In this document: one piece after another, positions 52,651-62,541 of the stretch
How the letters are laid out: each line of letters opens with the position of its first letter
Position numbering within the stretch: position 1 is the stretch's first letter
Source of the DNA: CAWDVK01 sp963805715
GTDB taxonomy: Bacteria > Actinomycetota > Actinomycetes > Streptosporangiales > Streptosporangiaceae
Length of the DNA stretch: 64,000 nt
Assembly: GCA_963805715.1 (NCBI GenBank)
Contig: CAWDVK010000006.1
Span: 1 to 64,000, forward strand
Direction: 5' to 3'
Program-made: the position numbers and the translations under genes
Notes under the pieces: model-generated
The model's input: the letters and a program-made list of their open reading frames with translations, nothing else
What the model was told of the DNA's origin: nothing
The model's database searches: none

Positions 52651-54114
52651 TCACCTCGATATGCGTGCTCCGGGCGCCGCCGCGCCCCAGGCCAGCCGGC
52701 CAAGGCGGTCCTTCGGCGTCGCTGCCGCCGAGTCGCCGCTGCCGGTGATGCCGAGATGCTCGACCAGGCGCAGGGTCCCGGCGGGCTGGCCAAAGCTGGA
52801 GAACGTTCCGTAGCCGGCCAATGTTGACAATCCGCCGTTGCCGGCGCCCCCGGAGGTGACCAGGAAGGTGCCCCTGGTCAGGCCATTCGAGGTCACTGTC
52901 CCGTAGGCCCTGATGGTCACGGTGCCGGTCTGGCCGCCGAAACTGCACTCGCAGTTGTCGACCGCCAGGAACGACTCTCTGCCGTCAGGACGGACGGTGA
53001 TCAGGACCGCTTCCCCTGAGCTTCCCAGCTGGGACCCAGGCACGACCGTCACTGACCCGGTGAGGCCGGTGCCGGCGAGGACGACATTGTTCAGCTCGGC
53101 GACCAGGGTGTCGCCTGACTGCGTGACGTTCGGCGTCCCGAGCGGAACCGGCACGCTCGCCCCGACCTGGGTGTGCGTTCCCGAGTAGGTCCGCAGGCGC
53201 CGGGCGCTCACCGATATGTGCTCGGGAATGCCGGCCCCCTGGCCGGCCTCGGGGGCCGGGTTGGGCAGGACAACGCGGAACCCGCATTGTCCGATCGCGA
53301 ATCCGCCGGCGATGTTCGGGGCAGCACCGGAATCGCCGAACTGCACCGCCGGCAGGTTGGCCAGGCAGGTCAGGCTCCCGCCGGCCAGGTTGCCGCCCAG
53401 TTCCATGCCGTCGGGGTCGCTGGACGCGTCGCCGATGAAGCTGACGCTGCCGCCCACCTGGTTACGGAACGATCCGAGCCAGCACGTCTGCACGCCGATC
53501 ACGCTGAGACTGCCGCCGATCGAGTTGTCCTCGAAGTCGGTGTACTGGGGGGAGCCGGTTGCCGGGTTGCTCAGGGCGGGGTCCTCGGACCACGGCGCGG
53601 GAATGGGACTGGTGAAGCATCCTCCTGACGCAGCACCGCCCGCCGCGCCGCCGCCGCCGCCCAGCACTGAGGCGCTGCCACCGATCGACGTTGAGTGGAC
53701 CACGACCGCCAGTGCCCCGGCGCCGGTGAGGTTCCCCCGGATGCGGTCGTGGGTGACGGACAGGCAGCCGTTGTTCGGTGAGCAGCCGAGGACCAGCACA
53801 GCACCGCGACCGACCCGGACGTTCCCTCCGACGAGAACGGTCGCCGGCAGCAGCGGATTGGCGGCCGGGTCACCGGGAGTGGTCGCGTCGAGCAAGGCGC
53901 CCGGCGCGACGGTGAGGTCCCCCCGGACGGCGACCGTGCCCGCCGGCATGTAGCAGATGCCGGCGATGATCACCGAACGGTAGGCGCCCGCGGGAACATT
54001 GCCGCCCGTGCAGGTATAGGAGCCGCCGCCGGGCGATGCGCTGGCCGGACCCGAGACTGCGAATAGACCTAGTAATGCGAGCGGGAGAACCGGAATGAGC
54101 CTCAGCGCCTTCAT
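52651..54114 (-). CDS. Secreted repetitive beta-rich protein, unknown
   Basis: From the ATG at 54114 the protein has 487 residues with a clear signal peptide (MKALRLIPVLPLALLGLFAV, then SGPASASP cleavage). The mature part is Gly/Ser/Ala/Val-rich with recurring SIGGSxSVxG-type segments (SIGGSASVLG, SIGGSLSVIG, QVGGSVSFIG), which suggest a right-handed beta-helix or polymer-like stack. About ten Cys are present. No catalytic motif or family is recognised. It is probably a surface or extracellular structural or binding protein; the long frame upstream to 54165 is discounted in favour of the signal peptide start. Confidence 0.8.
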   Translation of the reverse strand: MKALRLIPVLPLALLGLFAVSGPASASPGGGSYTCTGGNVPAGAYRSVIIAGICYMPAGTVAVRGDLTVAPGALLDATTPGDPAANPLLPATVLVGGNVRVGRGAVLVLGCSPNNGCLSVTHDRIRGNLTGAGALAVVVHSTSIGGSASVLGGGGGAAGGAASGGCFTSPIPAPWSEDPALSNPATGSPQYTDFEDNSIGGSLSVIGVQTCWLGSFRNQVGGSVSFIGDASSDPDGMELGGNLAGGSLTCLANLPAVQFGDSGAAPNIAGGFAIGQCGFRVVLPNPAPEAGQGAGIPEHISVSARRLRTYSGTHTQVGASVPVPLGTPNVTQSGDTLVAELNNVVLAGTGLTGSVTVVPGSQLGSSGEAVLITVRPDGRESFLAVDNCECSFGGQTGTVTIRAYGTVTSNGLTRGTFLVTSGGAGNGGLSTLAGYGTFSSFGQPAGTLRLVEHLGITGSGDSAAATPKDRLGRLAWGAAAPGARISR

Positions 54115-54599
54115 GGCCGAACCTTTCCCTGACTGGCGGATCCCCGGGCGTGACGAGAAGGTCATATAGCCGCAAATTATGCAAAGCCCGCGATGACCAT
54201 AGAGGTAAAATACGCTTATCGCCGGCAGATCGCCCGGCCGGCAGGAGAACTTTTACCAACTGTTTCAGGCGGCTAGCGAGCGATGGCGAGGTAATTATTT
54301 ATTATTGCCAAAGAAATAGTAATATCATCCCTTATCACTAAACAGCCCGCTTGTGACCGCCGGCGTTTCCTCTCGTGCCGCCGGAGGCCGGCCTCGCGCC
54401 CCGCAGGCCGTGTGCCGCGACCATCCCGGCCAGGGACTGGCTGGGCCGGCGCCGGCTCCCTGACGCCAGCAGCGGCCTGCCTGCCCGGGAAGATTCCAGC
54501 GTGCCTGCAACGAATAGTCATGCACTGAGCAGATACTTCCCTCATATGCGGGAAGCTGCCGGGGCATTCCGGTCAGCCACGCTAGAAGGGTCGGGATTC
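54115..54599. other. Divergent intergenic region with an AT-rich island
   Basis: This 485-base gap between the secreted protein and the small ORF at 54600 carries both promoters. At about 54287-54345 the composition falls to mostly A/T (runs such as TAATTATTTATTATTGCC), far below the neighbourhood. No gene is supported. Confidence 0.5.
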
Positions 54600-55004
54600 A
54601 TGCCAGTCAGGACCAAGCATCTCAGCGGCACCGTGGTCCGCGAGCGGTCGGCGCCGGGCCCGGGCCCGGCCTTATGGTCACCCGCCGGCGCGGATGGTGA
54701 CCGTCACTACCTGTGGCCTGGCCGGGGCACCGGCCTCTTCCTGGTCGACGGCAGCGGGATCAGGCCGGTGACGCACCCGGCCGCCAGCGGCCAGTACAGC
54801 GAGCTGAAGCAGGCCCGCGGGGCGCTGGCCCGTCTGCTGGCCCAGCGCGCCGCTCATCCCAGCCGCCCGGCCGGCCGCCGTGGCCCCGGCACCGAGCGGC
54901 AGCAACCCTGCCCGGACGGCCATGCGCGCGGCCTGCAGACGGCCGGGCACGCGCGCATGCGGTCAGGCAAGCCAGCTGCCCGCGCCGCCCGGCGAGACAC
55001 CTGA
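54600..55004 (+). CDS. Small hypothetical protein
   Basis: This 134-residue frame from the ATG at 54600 has a GAAGGG-type ribosome site. The first half looks folded (HYLWPGRGTGLFLVDGSGIR, YSELKQARGALARLLAQRA); the second half is Arg/Gly/Pro-rich and may be disordered. No family recognised and no signal or span. A longer frame to 54375 is open but lacks coding character. Confidence 0.45.
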   Translation: MPVRTKHLSGTVVRERSAPGPGPALWSPAGADGDRHYLWPGRGTGLFLVDGSGIRPVTHPAASGQYSELKQARGALARLLAQRAAHPSRPAGRRGPGTERQQPCPDGHARGLQTAGHARMRSGKPAARAARRDT

Positions 55005-55118
55005 TCCAGGGCAGGCCCTTGCTGGCGCCGGCGCTGACGGCGCGCAGCGGCCGCGCGGCTTTCCCGCGCCTGCATCCGGCGGCGGGTCCCGAGGCGGGGA
55101 CGGGGTTCGTTTCGGGAC

Positions 55119-55967
55119 TTACTCGACCTGGCCTGATTCCAGCAGCGCCACGGAGGCCACGGTGGCGGCCAGTTCCTGCGCCGTCGGCCGCACCGAGCCG
55201 GGCGGCAGCAGCGGATACCGGCTCATCTCGGCGTCGGGAAGCGGCTGGCCGCTGGCGCGAGCCTGATACTGCGTCTCCAGCTGAGCGCCGAATGCCTGGA
55301 TGAATGCCTGCTGCATCGGGACCGAGCAGCCGAACCGCTCCGCCTCGGCCAGCGCGTCGCCGGCGCTCCAGCCCATCACCGCCATGCGGTAGCAGGCGGC
55401 CATCACCCCCGTCCGCCCCTTCCCCGCCTCGCAGTGCACGTACGTCGGCACGGCAGCCGGGCCGGCCAGGATGCTCAGCAGCTGCGTCACCTGCGCGGGC
55501 TCGGGCGGGGCCATGTCCACGATCGGGATGTGCCAGGTCTGCAGCTGGCCGGTCAGGCCGGCCGCGCTGACGACCGGATCGTCTCCGCCGGCCATCTCCG
55601 CGCACAGGTTGACGGTGGCCCGGTACTTTCCGCGGCCGAACAGGTCCGTCAGCTTCTCCGGGCTCGGGCGCTCGCCGCGCGACATGACGGCGGAAACGAT
55701 ATAGGTGTAGGGGGTGACCGGATAACGGGACAGGAAATGCAGTAACGGAGCCCGCTCCAGGTTGCCGAAGGAGTCAAGAGCCGCGTTCTCCAGCTCATCG
55801 ACAATCCGCTGCCGGAGGCTGGTGGCCTGCGGCACGCCGGCGATCTCGGCTGCCTGCACCCGTGCGTCTTCGGGCAGATCCTCGAGCGCATGAGCGATGG
55901 CGTGCAGGTCCAGCTCAACCTTGTAGGTGACGGTCTTTCCCCGGATCAGGTCGTCCTGAGCACTCAT
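55119..55967 (-). CDS. Tyrosine/dual-specificity protein phosphatase
   Basis: From the ATG at 55967 the protein has 282 residues. The catalytic loop VPTYVHCEAGKGRTGVMAAC has the HC-x5-R signature (Cys nucleophile, Arg phosphate binder), and IPIVDMAPPEPAQVTQLLSI contains the general-acid Asp region. The N-terminal 90 residues are helical and not from the standard domain. Such phosphatases act on protein or inositide phosphates. The downstream partner is unknown; it is separated from its neighbours by about 100-250 bases and seems to be single. Confidence 0.88.
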   Translation of the reverse strand: MSAQDDLIRGKTVTYKVELDLHAIAHALEDLPEDARVQAAEIAGVPQATSLRQRIVDELENAALDSFGNLERAPLLHFLSRYPVTPYTYIVSAVMSRGERPSPEKLTDLFGRGKYRATVNLCAEMAGGDDPVVSAAGLTGQLQTWHIPIVDMAPPEPAQVTQLLSILAGPAAVPTYVHCEAGKGRTGVMAACYRMAVMGWSAGDALAEAERFGCSVPMQQAFIQAFGAQLETQYQARASGQPLPDAEMSRYPLLPPGSVRPTAQELAATVASVALLESGQVE

Positions 55968-56210
55968 GGCCCTGACCATCTCCCCTGGAGCGTCCTGCCG
56001 CTGGCTGACCGCCGGGCGCGGCCATTCCCGAGCCCGCGGTGGCACGCTACCGCAGCGCGACCGCGAGCACACCGCGAGCACCCGCGAGCGCGCCGTCGCG
56101 CGGGAGTCGACCGCGCTGACGGTCGAGCTGGCGAGCGCGGTGACCGGCCTGGTCTCGTTCAAGCGCGATGGCGCCTGGCGCGACGCAGTGGTGTACGGGC
56201 TGCTGCGCGG

Positions 56211-56930
56211 CTAGTCCGGCGGCGTGCCCAAGCCTCCGTCAGGGCTGCCGGGGGGCGGGCTCTGCCAGGCAACGTCCGCGCCGGACAGCCGGTAGTAGAT
56301 CAGCGTCACGACCAGGGCGAGGAACGGGGCCACGAGGGTTCCGGAAATGACCGTGCTCAGGCCGCCGCGCAGCAGCGCGGGCAGGGCCGAGAAAATGAGC
56401 CCGAGCACGATATCCACGCCGAGCAGGATCAGGAACACCAGCACCAGGGTGCCGAACACGTGCCATCCGCGGCCCCGGACCAGCTGGTGGCTGCGCCCGA
56501 ACGCGGCCAGTGCCCCTGACCGCTCGATGACAATGACGGGCACGATCACGGCCCAGATGGTGATCAGGTACAGGCCGGGGACGATGACGAGGATGAGCCC
56601 GATCGTGATCGCGATCCCGGCCAGGATCGACGCCGCGGCGACGGGCCAGATGTAGGGAGTGGCCGCGGAGACCGTCGCGCCGATGGACAGGTCAGCCCGG
56701 CCGTCACGCACGTCCTGCACGGCCTTGACCAGCGCGGCCTGCAGCAGGAAGGCGGCGACCAGTTCCACGATGGAGCCCAGCAGCGCCCCGAAGCCGCGCC
56801 CGGCTAGCGAGAGCAGCGCGGCGACGATGGCGGCCGCCAGGTAGATGACAAAGGCGATCGCGAGCAGATGCGCGGCATGCGCCTTGTACATTTTCCATGC
56901 CTCGCCGAGCACACCTGATAACGGGTTCAT
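56211..56930 (-). CDS. Polytopic membrane protein, unknown
   Basis: This 239-residue protein has about six membrane spans: HLLAIAFVIYLAAAIVAALL, GALLGSIVELVAAFLLQAAL, IWPVAAASILAGIAITIGLI, LYLITIWAVIVPVIVIERSG, VFGTLVLVFLILLGVDIVLG and LVAPFLALVVTLIYYRL. The layout resembles the glycerophosphodiesterase-like membrane domain proteins of Gram-positives, without an enzymatic part. The cytoplasmic C-terminal tail is Pro/Gly-rich. Function unknown. A few bases to the right of its stop (56150-56214) a plus-strand frame ends in KRDGAWRDAVVYGLLR, which looks like the last residues of a lost acetyltransferase. Confidence 0.8.
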   Translation of the reverse strand: MNPLSGVLGEAWKMYKAHAAHLLAIAFVIYLAAAIVAALLSLAGRGFGALLGSIVELVAAFLLQAALVKAVQDVRDGRADLSIGATVSAATPYIWPVAAASILAGIAITIGLILVIVPGLYLITIWAVIVPVIVIERSGALAAFGRSHQLVRGRGWHVFGTLVLVFLILLGVDIVLGLIFSALPALLRGGLSTVISGTLVAPFLALVVTLIYYRLSGADVAWQSPPPGSPDGGLGTPPD

Positions 56931-57045
56931 GGCGTGATCTTACAGCCGCCGCGGCCCGCTTATAAGTCCCGTCAGTCCAGCTAAGTCCCTTCAGTCCATC
57001 CAGGCCCGGCCGTTCGCGCACCTGCGCGGCGCCGGCCGGGCGGGG

Positions 57046-58605
57046 CTAGGGTTCCAGGGAGTCGCCGGCTCCGCCCGGGGCGTGGCCGCCGAGCAGGGAC
57101 CTGGTGAGCTGGCTGCGGATGTCGAGCAGCTGGTCAAGGGCGGCGCCGACGTGCGCATCGGTCACGTGCAGCGGCCCGGCCGCAGGCTCCGCCCCCGGTG
57201 CCGCCCCCGGTGCCGCGCCGCCGCCGGGGCGCGGGGCCGGCCGGTCCGATTCCTCCGCTGCCACCAGGGCCGCCCGGCGCAGCAGCTCCTTGAGGAAGGA
57301 GGCCGTCACGCCGTCGGTCCTGGCCAGCACGGACTCCATGTCGGCCAGCTCGAGCACCAGGCTGCCGCGGTACAGCCCGATGAGCCTGCGCCGCGCCTCG
57401 GCGTCGGGAACCGGAAGCTCAGCGGCGTGATCGACGCGCCCTGGCCGGGCCGCCAGGGCCAGCTCCAGCAGATCCGCGCGGTTGGTGGTCAGCAGGAACG
57501 TCACATCGATGTCCTCGCCCAGGCCGTCCATCTCGTTCAGCAGCTGGAACAGCATCGGGTTCTCGCCCAGCCGGGCGCCGCGCTCCTCGGCGATCAGGTC
57601 CACGTCCTCGATCACCACCACCGACGGCTGGAGCGCCCGGGCGACCGAGCAGGCCTCGGCGATCCAGCGCAGCGCGTAGCCGGATATGACGATGACCGTC
57701 GTCCCCGGCAGCTGCCCGAGCAGGTAACGGATCGTGTGCGTCTTGCCGGTGCCGGGTGCGCCATGCAGCAGGACTCCGCGCTTGAGGTGCTGCCCGCTGG
57801 CGGCGAGCGCGCTGGCGTGCCGGGCAATGCCCAGCACCTGCCGCTCGATGCCGTCCAGCACGGCACGCGGCAGGATGACCTGCGCCCGGTCGATCCGCGG
57901 GCGCGGCAGGAAGCTCAGCAGCGCGCCGCGGACATGCCCGAAGACCTCGCCGCCGAACGTGACCACCTGCCCGCGGAACACGTTGCGCTCGGCGGTCAGC
58001 TGGCCGACCTCATCCAGCACCCGCTCCGCCGTCGCCTGGTCCGCGCCGCAGACCTCCAGGTGCACCTCGTCAGACCCGTGCTCCTCCGGCCCGCGCAGCA
58101 GCAGCGCGATGCGCGTGCCCGCATCCTCGATCAGGTACAGGCCGCACTGGACGCACGCGCGGGTCTCGCCGGCCGGCCCGGCGGGCAGCACGACGGTCGC
58201 GACGCTGCCCACGCCCAGCTGGTCATAGCGGGCCGGCTGGATCAGGTCGGCCAGGCCGAAATCCTGGTGCCGGAACCCGGTCAGGCCGGCCAGCTGATGC
58301 CGGCGGCCCGGCGCCGCGAGCCACGCGTCAAGGCCCGCCTGCACGTTCACGTGGTCATAACGGGGCCACGACCTGGCCACCACCGGCAGCGAAGAGCCGG
58401 CCGGGCCGAGATGATCACGCAGCAGCCGTCGCGTGGGCGCATCCTGCGCTCGTGCCGCCGCGACGCCACGGCGGACCAGCCGCCGGGCGAGCCGGCCAAT
58501 GTCAGCAAGCTCCGGATTGTCATCCGGGCCGGCCGCGCCGAACCCCGGCGGGCGGGCGATCAGCACTGCGCTAACGTCCTGCCCCGCTGCCTCGCTGGCC
58601 TGCAC
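57046..58605 (-). CDS. AAA+ ATPase (CDC48/FtsH-like module)
   Basis: This 519-residue protein starts from GTG. The N-terminal 260 residues are of unknown fold and may bind a substrate. The AAA module follows: Walker A LLHGAPGTGKTHTIRYLLG, Walker B VVVIEDVDLIAEE, sensor-1 VTFLLTTNRADLLE, and ALAARPGRVDHAAELPVPD as second region with the arginine finger area. A Pro/Gly/Ala-rich insert and a short helical tail end it. It would remodel or unfold proteins. It is the only gene between the membrane protein and the divergent small frame, so no partner can be named. Confidence 0.88.
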   Translation of the reverse strand: MQASEAAGQDVSAVLIARPPGFGAAGPDDNPELADIGRLARRLVRRGVAAARAQDAPTRRLLRDHLGPAGSSLPVVARSWPRYDHVNVQAGLDAWLAAPGRRHQLAGLTGFRHQDFGLADLIQPARYDQLGVGSVATVVLPAGPAGETRACVQCGLYLIEDAGTRIALLLRGPEEHGSDEVHLEVCGADQATAERVLDEVGQLTAERNVFRGQVVTFGGEVFGHVRGALLSFLPRPRIDRAQVILPRAVLDGIERQVLGIARHASALAASGQHLKRGVLLHGAPGTGKTHTIRYLLGQLPGTTVIVISGYALRWIAEACSVARALQPSVVVIEDVDLIAEERGARLGENPMLFQLLNEMDGLGEDIDVTFLLTTNRADLLELALAARPGRVDHAAELPVPDAEARRRLIGLYRGSLVLELADMESVLARTDGVTASFLKELLRRAALVAAEESDRPAPRPGGGAAPGAAPGAEPAAGPLHVTDAHVGAALDQLLDIRSQLTRSLLGGHAPGGAGDSLEP

Positions 58606-58664
58606 GCCGTCAGCTTAGGCGCTGCCGCGCCGCCGCGCCGCCGCGCCGCCGTGCGCGGGCCGCG

Positions 58665-58916
58665 CTGAACGGCGCCCCGGCGGCGCCTTTACCTGCTGCT
58701 TTTGGCCTGGCTACGATCGTCGGCAAGCAATGCACGCTGCCGGCCGGCACTCCCTCCGGCACCGCCATCCCGGCCATCTACCCGGGAGGATCCAGGGTCT
58801 TCGCCCGCAGCGGCTCGCACGTGTGGATCGAGGACGCGCTGCTGATGGTCCTCGTCGGGGCTGCGGCCGGTGCCGCGCTGTGGATCAGTCCGCTGCGCGT
58901 CTTCCGTCCTCGCTAG
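58665..58916 (+). other. Possible small membrane ORF or gene remnant
   Basis: A plus-strand frame ending at the TAG at 58914-58916 encodes GSRVFARSGSHVWIEDALLM followed by a hydrophobic segment VLVGAAAGAALWISPLRVF and FRPR. It looks like the C-terminal end of a membrane protein. No ATG, GTG or TTG start with a ribosome site is found; a CTG lies at 58665. It may be a relic. The rest of the 58606-58992 gap shows nothing. Confidence 0.3.
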
Positions 58917-58992
58917 CAGAACGCGCGACCGGGTGCGCAGGTCAGGCCGTCCTGCGAGGATGACCCGCAGGCGGCCGAGAAAGGATCCGGAT

Positions 58993-59637
58993 ATGTCGTT
59001 CGGCGGGTGGCCGGAAGCGGCCCTTGACTTCTACGAGGGGCTGGAGGCCGACAATTCCAAGGCCTACTGGACGAGCCAGAAGGCGGTCTACGAGACCGCC
59101 GTCCTGGGGCCCATGATGGACCTGCTGGACGAGCTGGCGCCGGAGTTCGGCGAGACGAAGATCTTCCGGCCCTACCGCGATATCAGGTTCAGCAAGGACA
59201 AGTCGCCGTACCAGACGCATATCGGCGCGATCGTCGGCAGCGGGTATATCCAGCTGTCCGCGCGCGGGCTGGCCGCTGGCAGCGGGATGCACACCATGGC
59301 CCCCGACCAGCTCGACCGGTACCGCCAGGCGGTCGCGGCCGAGGCGGCTGGTTCCGCGCTGGAGCAGGCGATCGCGGCGATCGAGCGGCACGAGATCGGC
59401 GTGACCGGGCACGACAGCCTGAAGACCGGGCCGCGGGGCTACCCGGCCGATCACCCCAGGGCCGGCCTGCTCCGGTACAAGGGCATCATCGCCTGGAAGG
59501 AGTGGCCGCCCGAGCCCTGGCTGGAAACTGCAGCGGCGAAGGAGCGCATCGTCAGCTTCCTGCGGGCGGCCAGGCCGCTGGATAGCTGGCTGAGCGCGAA
59601 CGTCGGTCACTCGTCGCTGCCCGGAACGCGCCGATAG
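58993..59637 (+). CDS. DUF2461-family protein
   Basis: This 214-residue protein matches DUF2461 (TIGR02453). GWPEAALDFYEGLEADNSKA, FRPYRDIRFSKDKSPYQTHI, GSGYIQLSARGLAAGSGMHT and LKTGPRGYPADHPRAGLLRY are the typical blocks, in order. The family has no known biochemical function. The ATG at 58993 follows a GAAAGGATCCGG stretch with a fair ribosome site. It stands as a single gene. Confidence 0.93.
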   Translation: MSFGGWPEAALDFYEGLEADNSKAYWTSQKAVYETAVLGPMMDLLDELAPEFGETKIFRPYRDIRFSKDKSPYQTHIGAIVGSGYIQLSARGLAAGSGMHTMAPDQLDRYRQAVAAEAAGSALEQAIAAIERHEIGVTGHDSLKTGPRGYPADHPRAGLLRYKGIIAWKEWPPEPWLETAAAKERIVSFLRAARPLDSWLSANVGHSSLPGTRR

Positions 59638-59775
59638 CTGAGCGCGGATAGCTGAGCGCCCGGTCATATCGGGCCCGCCCCTTGTGGCCGCGGTGGCCGG
59701 CGGAGCACCCTGGACGTGGCGTGCCCGGCCCGCAGGTCACCTGCCAGCCGGCCGAGGGAAGCTGGAGGTGACCGG

Positions 59776-62493
59776 TTGGCTGCGCTGGCCGAGACGGGAT
59801 GTTCGTACGCGCTGCTGGCCGATGGCACCACCATCACGATCCGGCCGGCCGGCCCGGCGGACGAGCTGCCAGTCCGGCAGCTGCACGAGGCGATGTCGCC
59901 GGACAACCTGTACTCCCGCTTCTTCAGCATGAGCCGGACGGCCGCCGAGCAGGAGGCCCGCCGGGTCTGCCGGGAGCCCGGCCCCGACCACGGGGCGCTG
60001 CTGGCGCTGCTCGGCGATCAGCTGGTGGGAGTGGCCAGTTACGAGCCCGCGGGCGGCCCGCAGGCCGCGGAGATCGCGCTGGCCGTCGCCGACGGCATGC
60101 ACGGCCGCGGCGTCGCCACCCTGCTGCTGGAGCACCTCGTCTCGCTGGCCCGTGCCCGCGGCGTCACGGTCCTCACGGCCGAGGCACTGACAGCCAACAG
60201 AGCAGTGCTGCAGGTCCTCGGCGACGCCGGGCTGGCTCTCCAGCAGAAGTTTGATGGCGGCGTGCTGGAGCTGTCCATGCCGATCCCGCCGGGCACGGCT
60301 CTCGGCGAGGCCAGCCCCTATCTGGACGCGGTGGCCGGCCGGGACAAGCGCGCGAATGTGGCGAGCCTGGAACCGCTGCTGGCCCCCCGGTCCGTCGCGG
60401 TCATCGGCGCGGGCCAGCAGCCCGGATCGATCGGCCGGATGATCCTCCTCAACATTCGCGACGGTGGCTTCAGCGGCGCCTTGCATGCGGTCAATCCGCG
60501 CGGCGCCGACATCGACGGCGTGCCCTGCGTCCGCACGATCGCCGCGCTGCCCGAGGCTCCCGACCTCGCGGTAATAGCGGTGCCGGCAGCGGGCGTCGTG
60601 GATGTGGCGCGCGAGTGCGGGAAGCGCGGGGTCAGGGCGCTGGTGGTGATTACCTCGGGACTCACGCCAGCGCAGGGATCCAGCCTGCTCGCGGTCAGCA
60701 GGCAGGCCGGCATGCGGCTGGCAGGCCCGGACTGCTTCGGTGTCGCCGTGCCGGCCATCGGGCTGGATGCCACGTTCGCCATGCACCACCCAGCTCCCGG
60801 CAAGGCCGGCCTGGTCACCCAGTCCAGCGGCCTCGGCGTAGCACTGCTGGAGCACCTGTCCCGGCTGGGCATCGGGATCTCTTCCTTCGCCTCCGTCGGC
60901 GGCATGCTCAACGTCTCCGCCAACGACCTGCTGATGTGGTGGGAGGCGGACACCATCACCGAGCTGGCCGTGCTCTACCTGGAGTCCTTCGGCAGCCCGC
61001 GCCAGTTCGCCCGGACCGCGCGACGGGTGGCCGCCAGGATCCCCGTCCTGACCGTCCACGCCGGCCGCTCGGCGCCGGGTCAGCGCGCTGCCGCCTCGCA
61101 CACCGCGGCGGCTGCCGCGCCGCTGATCACCCGGCAGGCGCTGTTCGAGCAGGCCGGGATCATCGCCACCACCAGCCTCGGCGAGCTGCTCGACGCCGCC
61201 GTGCTGATCGCATCCCAGCCGGTCCCGGCGGGCAGCGTGGTCTCCATCGTCTCCAACGGCGGTGGCGCGGCCGTGCTCGCCGCCGACGCCTGCGCGGAAG
61301 CCGGCCTCATCGTGGCCGCTCCGGGGCCGCAGGCACGCAGCCGACTGCGCGAGCTGCTGCCCGCCGGTTCCTCCGTCACCGGCCCGGTGGACACCACGAT
61401 GGCCGTCAGCGCGGAGGCATTCCGCCAGGCCCTGCGCATCGCTGGCGAGGACGGCGCGGACGCGCTGATCGCGCTGGTGATGCCCACTGCCGCCGCCGAC
61501 CTGGTGCCCGCGATCACGGCCGAGCGGCTGCCGGTCCCGCTGGCCGCCGTGGTGCTGGACCAGCACGAGGCCGTCCGGCTGCTGCCCGGCGCCGACGGCG
61601 GCCCGGCCGTGCCGGCCTACGCCTATCCCGAGGCGGCCGCGCGGGCCCTGGCCCGGGCCGCCCGCTACGGGGCATGGCGATCCCGGCCGGCCGGCACGGT
61701 GCCGGAGATCGAGGGCCTGCGAGCGGCGGACGCGCGCTCCATCGTCGACTCGTTCCTGGCCCGGATGCCGGGCGGCGGCTGGCTGTCCGCCCGCGAGGCC
61801 GATGACCTGCTGCGCTGCTACGGGATCCCGATGGTCGATTTCCGCCGGGCGGGGGACACCGACGCGGCGATCGGCGCGGCCGCCGGCCTCGGCGGTCACG
61901 TGGTGATCAAGGCCGACGTGCCGGGGCTGCTGCACAAGAGCAATGCGGGCGCGGTCGAGCTGGACCTGCGCGGAGCCGACGAGGTGCGCGCGGCGATGCG
62001 GCGGCTGCAGGACAGGTTCGCCGGGCGGATGTCCGGCGTGCTGGTCGAGCCCATGATCGCGGGCGGCACCGAGACCATCGTCGGCATCGTGCAGGAACCG
62101 GTGTTCGGTCCCGTCGTGGTGTTCGGGCTCGGCGGGGTCGCTACCGAGGCGCTCGCGGACCGCGTCGCCCGTCTTGCTCCCCTGACCAGCGCCGACGCCG
62201 ACGACCTGATCCGGTCGATCCGGGCAGCACCGCTGCTGCTCGGGCAGGGCGGCCAGCCCGCGGCGGACCTGCGGGCCCTGCGTGACACCCTGCTCCGGAT
62301 GTCGCGGCTGGCCGACGACCTGCCGCAGGTCGCCGAGGCTGACCTCAACCCGGTGATCGCCCGCCCGGACGGTGTCATCGCCGTGGACGCCCGCATCCGC
62401 GTGACCCGGGCCCGGCTGGCCGATCCGTTCCTGCGCCAGCTCCCGGTGCCGCGGCAGGAGGCCCGGCCAGCCGGACTGCCTCAGGATGCGTGA
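59776..62493 (+). CDS. GNAT acetyltransferase fused to ADP-forming acyl-CoA synthetase-like enzyme
   Basis: Starting at a TTG (59776, with GGAGG seven bases upstream; a GTG at 59716 is also in frame) the protein has 905 residues. Residues 1-180 are a GNAT domain (TITIRPAGPADELPVRQLHE, ADGMHGRGVATLLLEHLVSL). The rest is an NDP-forming acyl-CoA synthetase: CoA-binding Rossmann (SVAVIGAGQQPGSIGRMILL), ligase domain with active His in AASHTAAAAAP, and a C-terminal ATP-grasp (HVVIKADVPGLLHKSNAGAV, EPMIAGGTETIVGIVQEPVF). Such fusions are Pat-type protein acetyltransferases that modify acyl-CoA synthetases in response to acyl-CoA or a nucleotide. In Streptomyces and mycobacteria they regulate acetate use. 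Confidence 0.93.
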   Translation: MAALAETGCSYALLADGTTITIRPAGPADELPVRQLHEAMSPDNLYSRFFSMSRTAAEQEARRVCREPGPDHGALLALLGDQLVGVASYEPAGGPQAAEIALAVADGMHGRGVATLLLEHLVSLARARGVTVLTAEALTANRAVLQVLGDAGLALQQKFDGGVLELSMPIPPGTALGEASPYLDAVAGRDKRANVASLEPLLAPRSVAVIGAGQQPGSIGRMILLNIRDGGFSGALHAVNPRGADIDGVPCVRTIAALPEAPDLAVIAVPAAGVVDVARECGKRGVRALVVITSGLTPAQGSSLLAVSRQAGMRLAGPDCFGVAVPAIGLDATFAMHHPAPGKAGLVTQSSGLGVALLEHLSRLGIGISSFASVGGMLNVSANDLLMWWEADTITELAVLYLESFGSPRQFARTARRVAARIPVLTVHAGRSAPGQRAAASHTAAAAAPLITRQALFEQAGIIATTSLGELLDAAVLIASQPVPAGSVVSIVSNGGGAAVLAADACAEAGLIVAAPGPQARSRLRELLPAGSSVTGPVDTTMAVSAEAFRQALRIAGEDGADALIALVMPTAAADLVPAITAERLPVPLAAVVLDQHEAVRLLPGADGGPAVPAYAYPEAAARALARAARYGAWRSRPAGTVPEIEGLRAADARSIVDSFLARMPGGGWLSAREADDLLRCYGIPMVDFRRAGDTDAAIGAAAGLGGHVVIKADVPGLLHKSNAGAVELDLRGADEVRAAMRRLQDRFAGRMSGVLVEPMIAGGTETIVGIVQEPVFGPVVVFGLGGVATEALADRVARLAPLTSADADDLIRSIRAAPLLLGQGGQPAADLRALRDTLLRMSRLADDLPQVAEADLNPVIARPDGVIAVDARIRVTRARLADPFLRQLPVPRQEARPAGLPQDA

Positions 62494-62541
62494 CAGGCGG
62501 GACGGCGGGCTGCCAATCCGGCTGGCCCGACCGCGGGCGGG

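Noticed and set aside
54375..54599. N-terminal extension of the small ORF at 54600
   Set aside because: It crosses an AT-poor, Arg/Pro-rich stretch without coding character, and a better ATG with a ribosome site exists at 54600.
56059..56214. Acetyltransferase-like end KRDGAWRDAVVYGLLR
   Set aside because: Only about 20 residues look GNAT-like and no upstream domain was found; kept as a remark rather than a feature.
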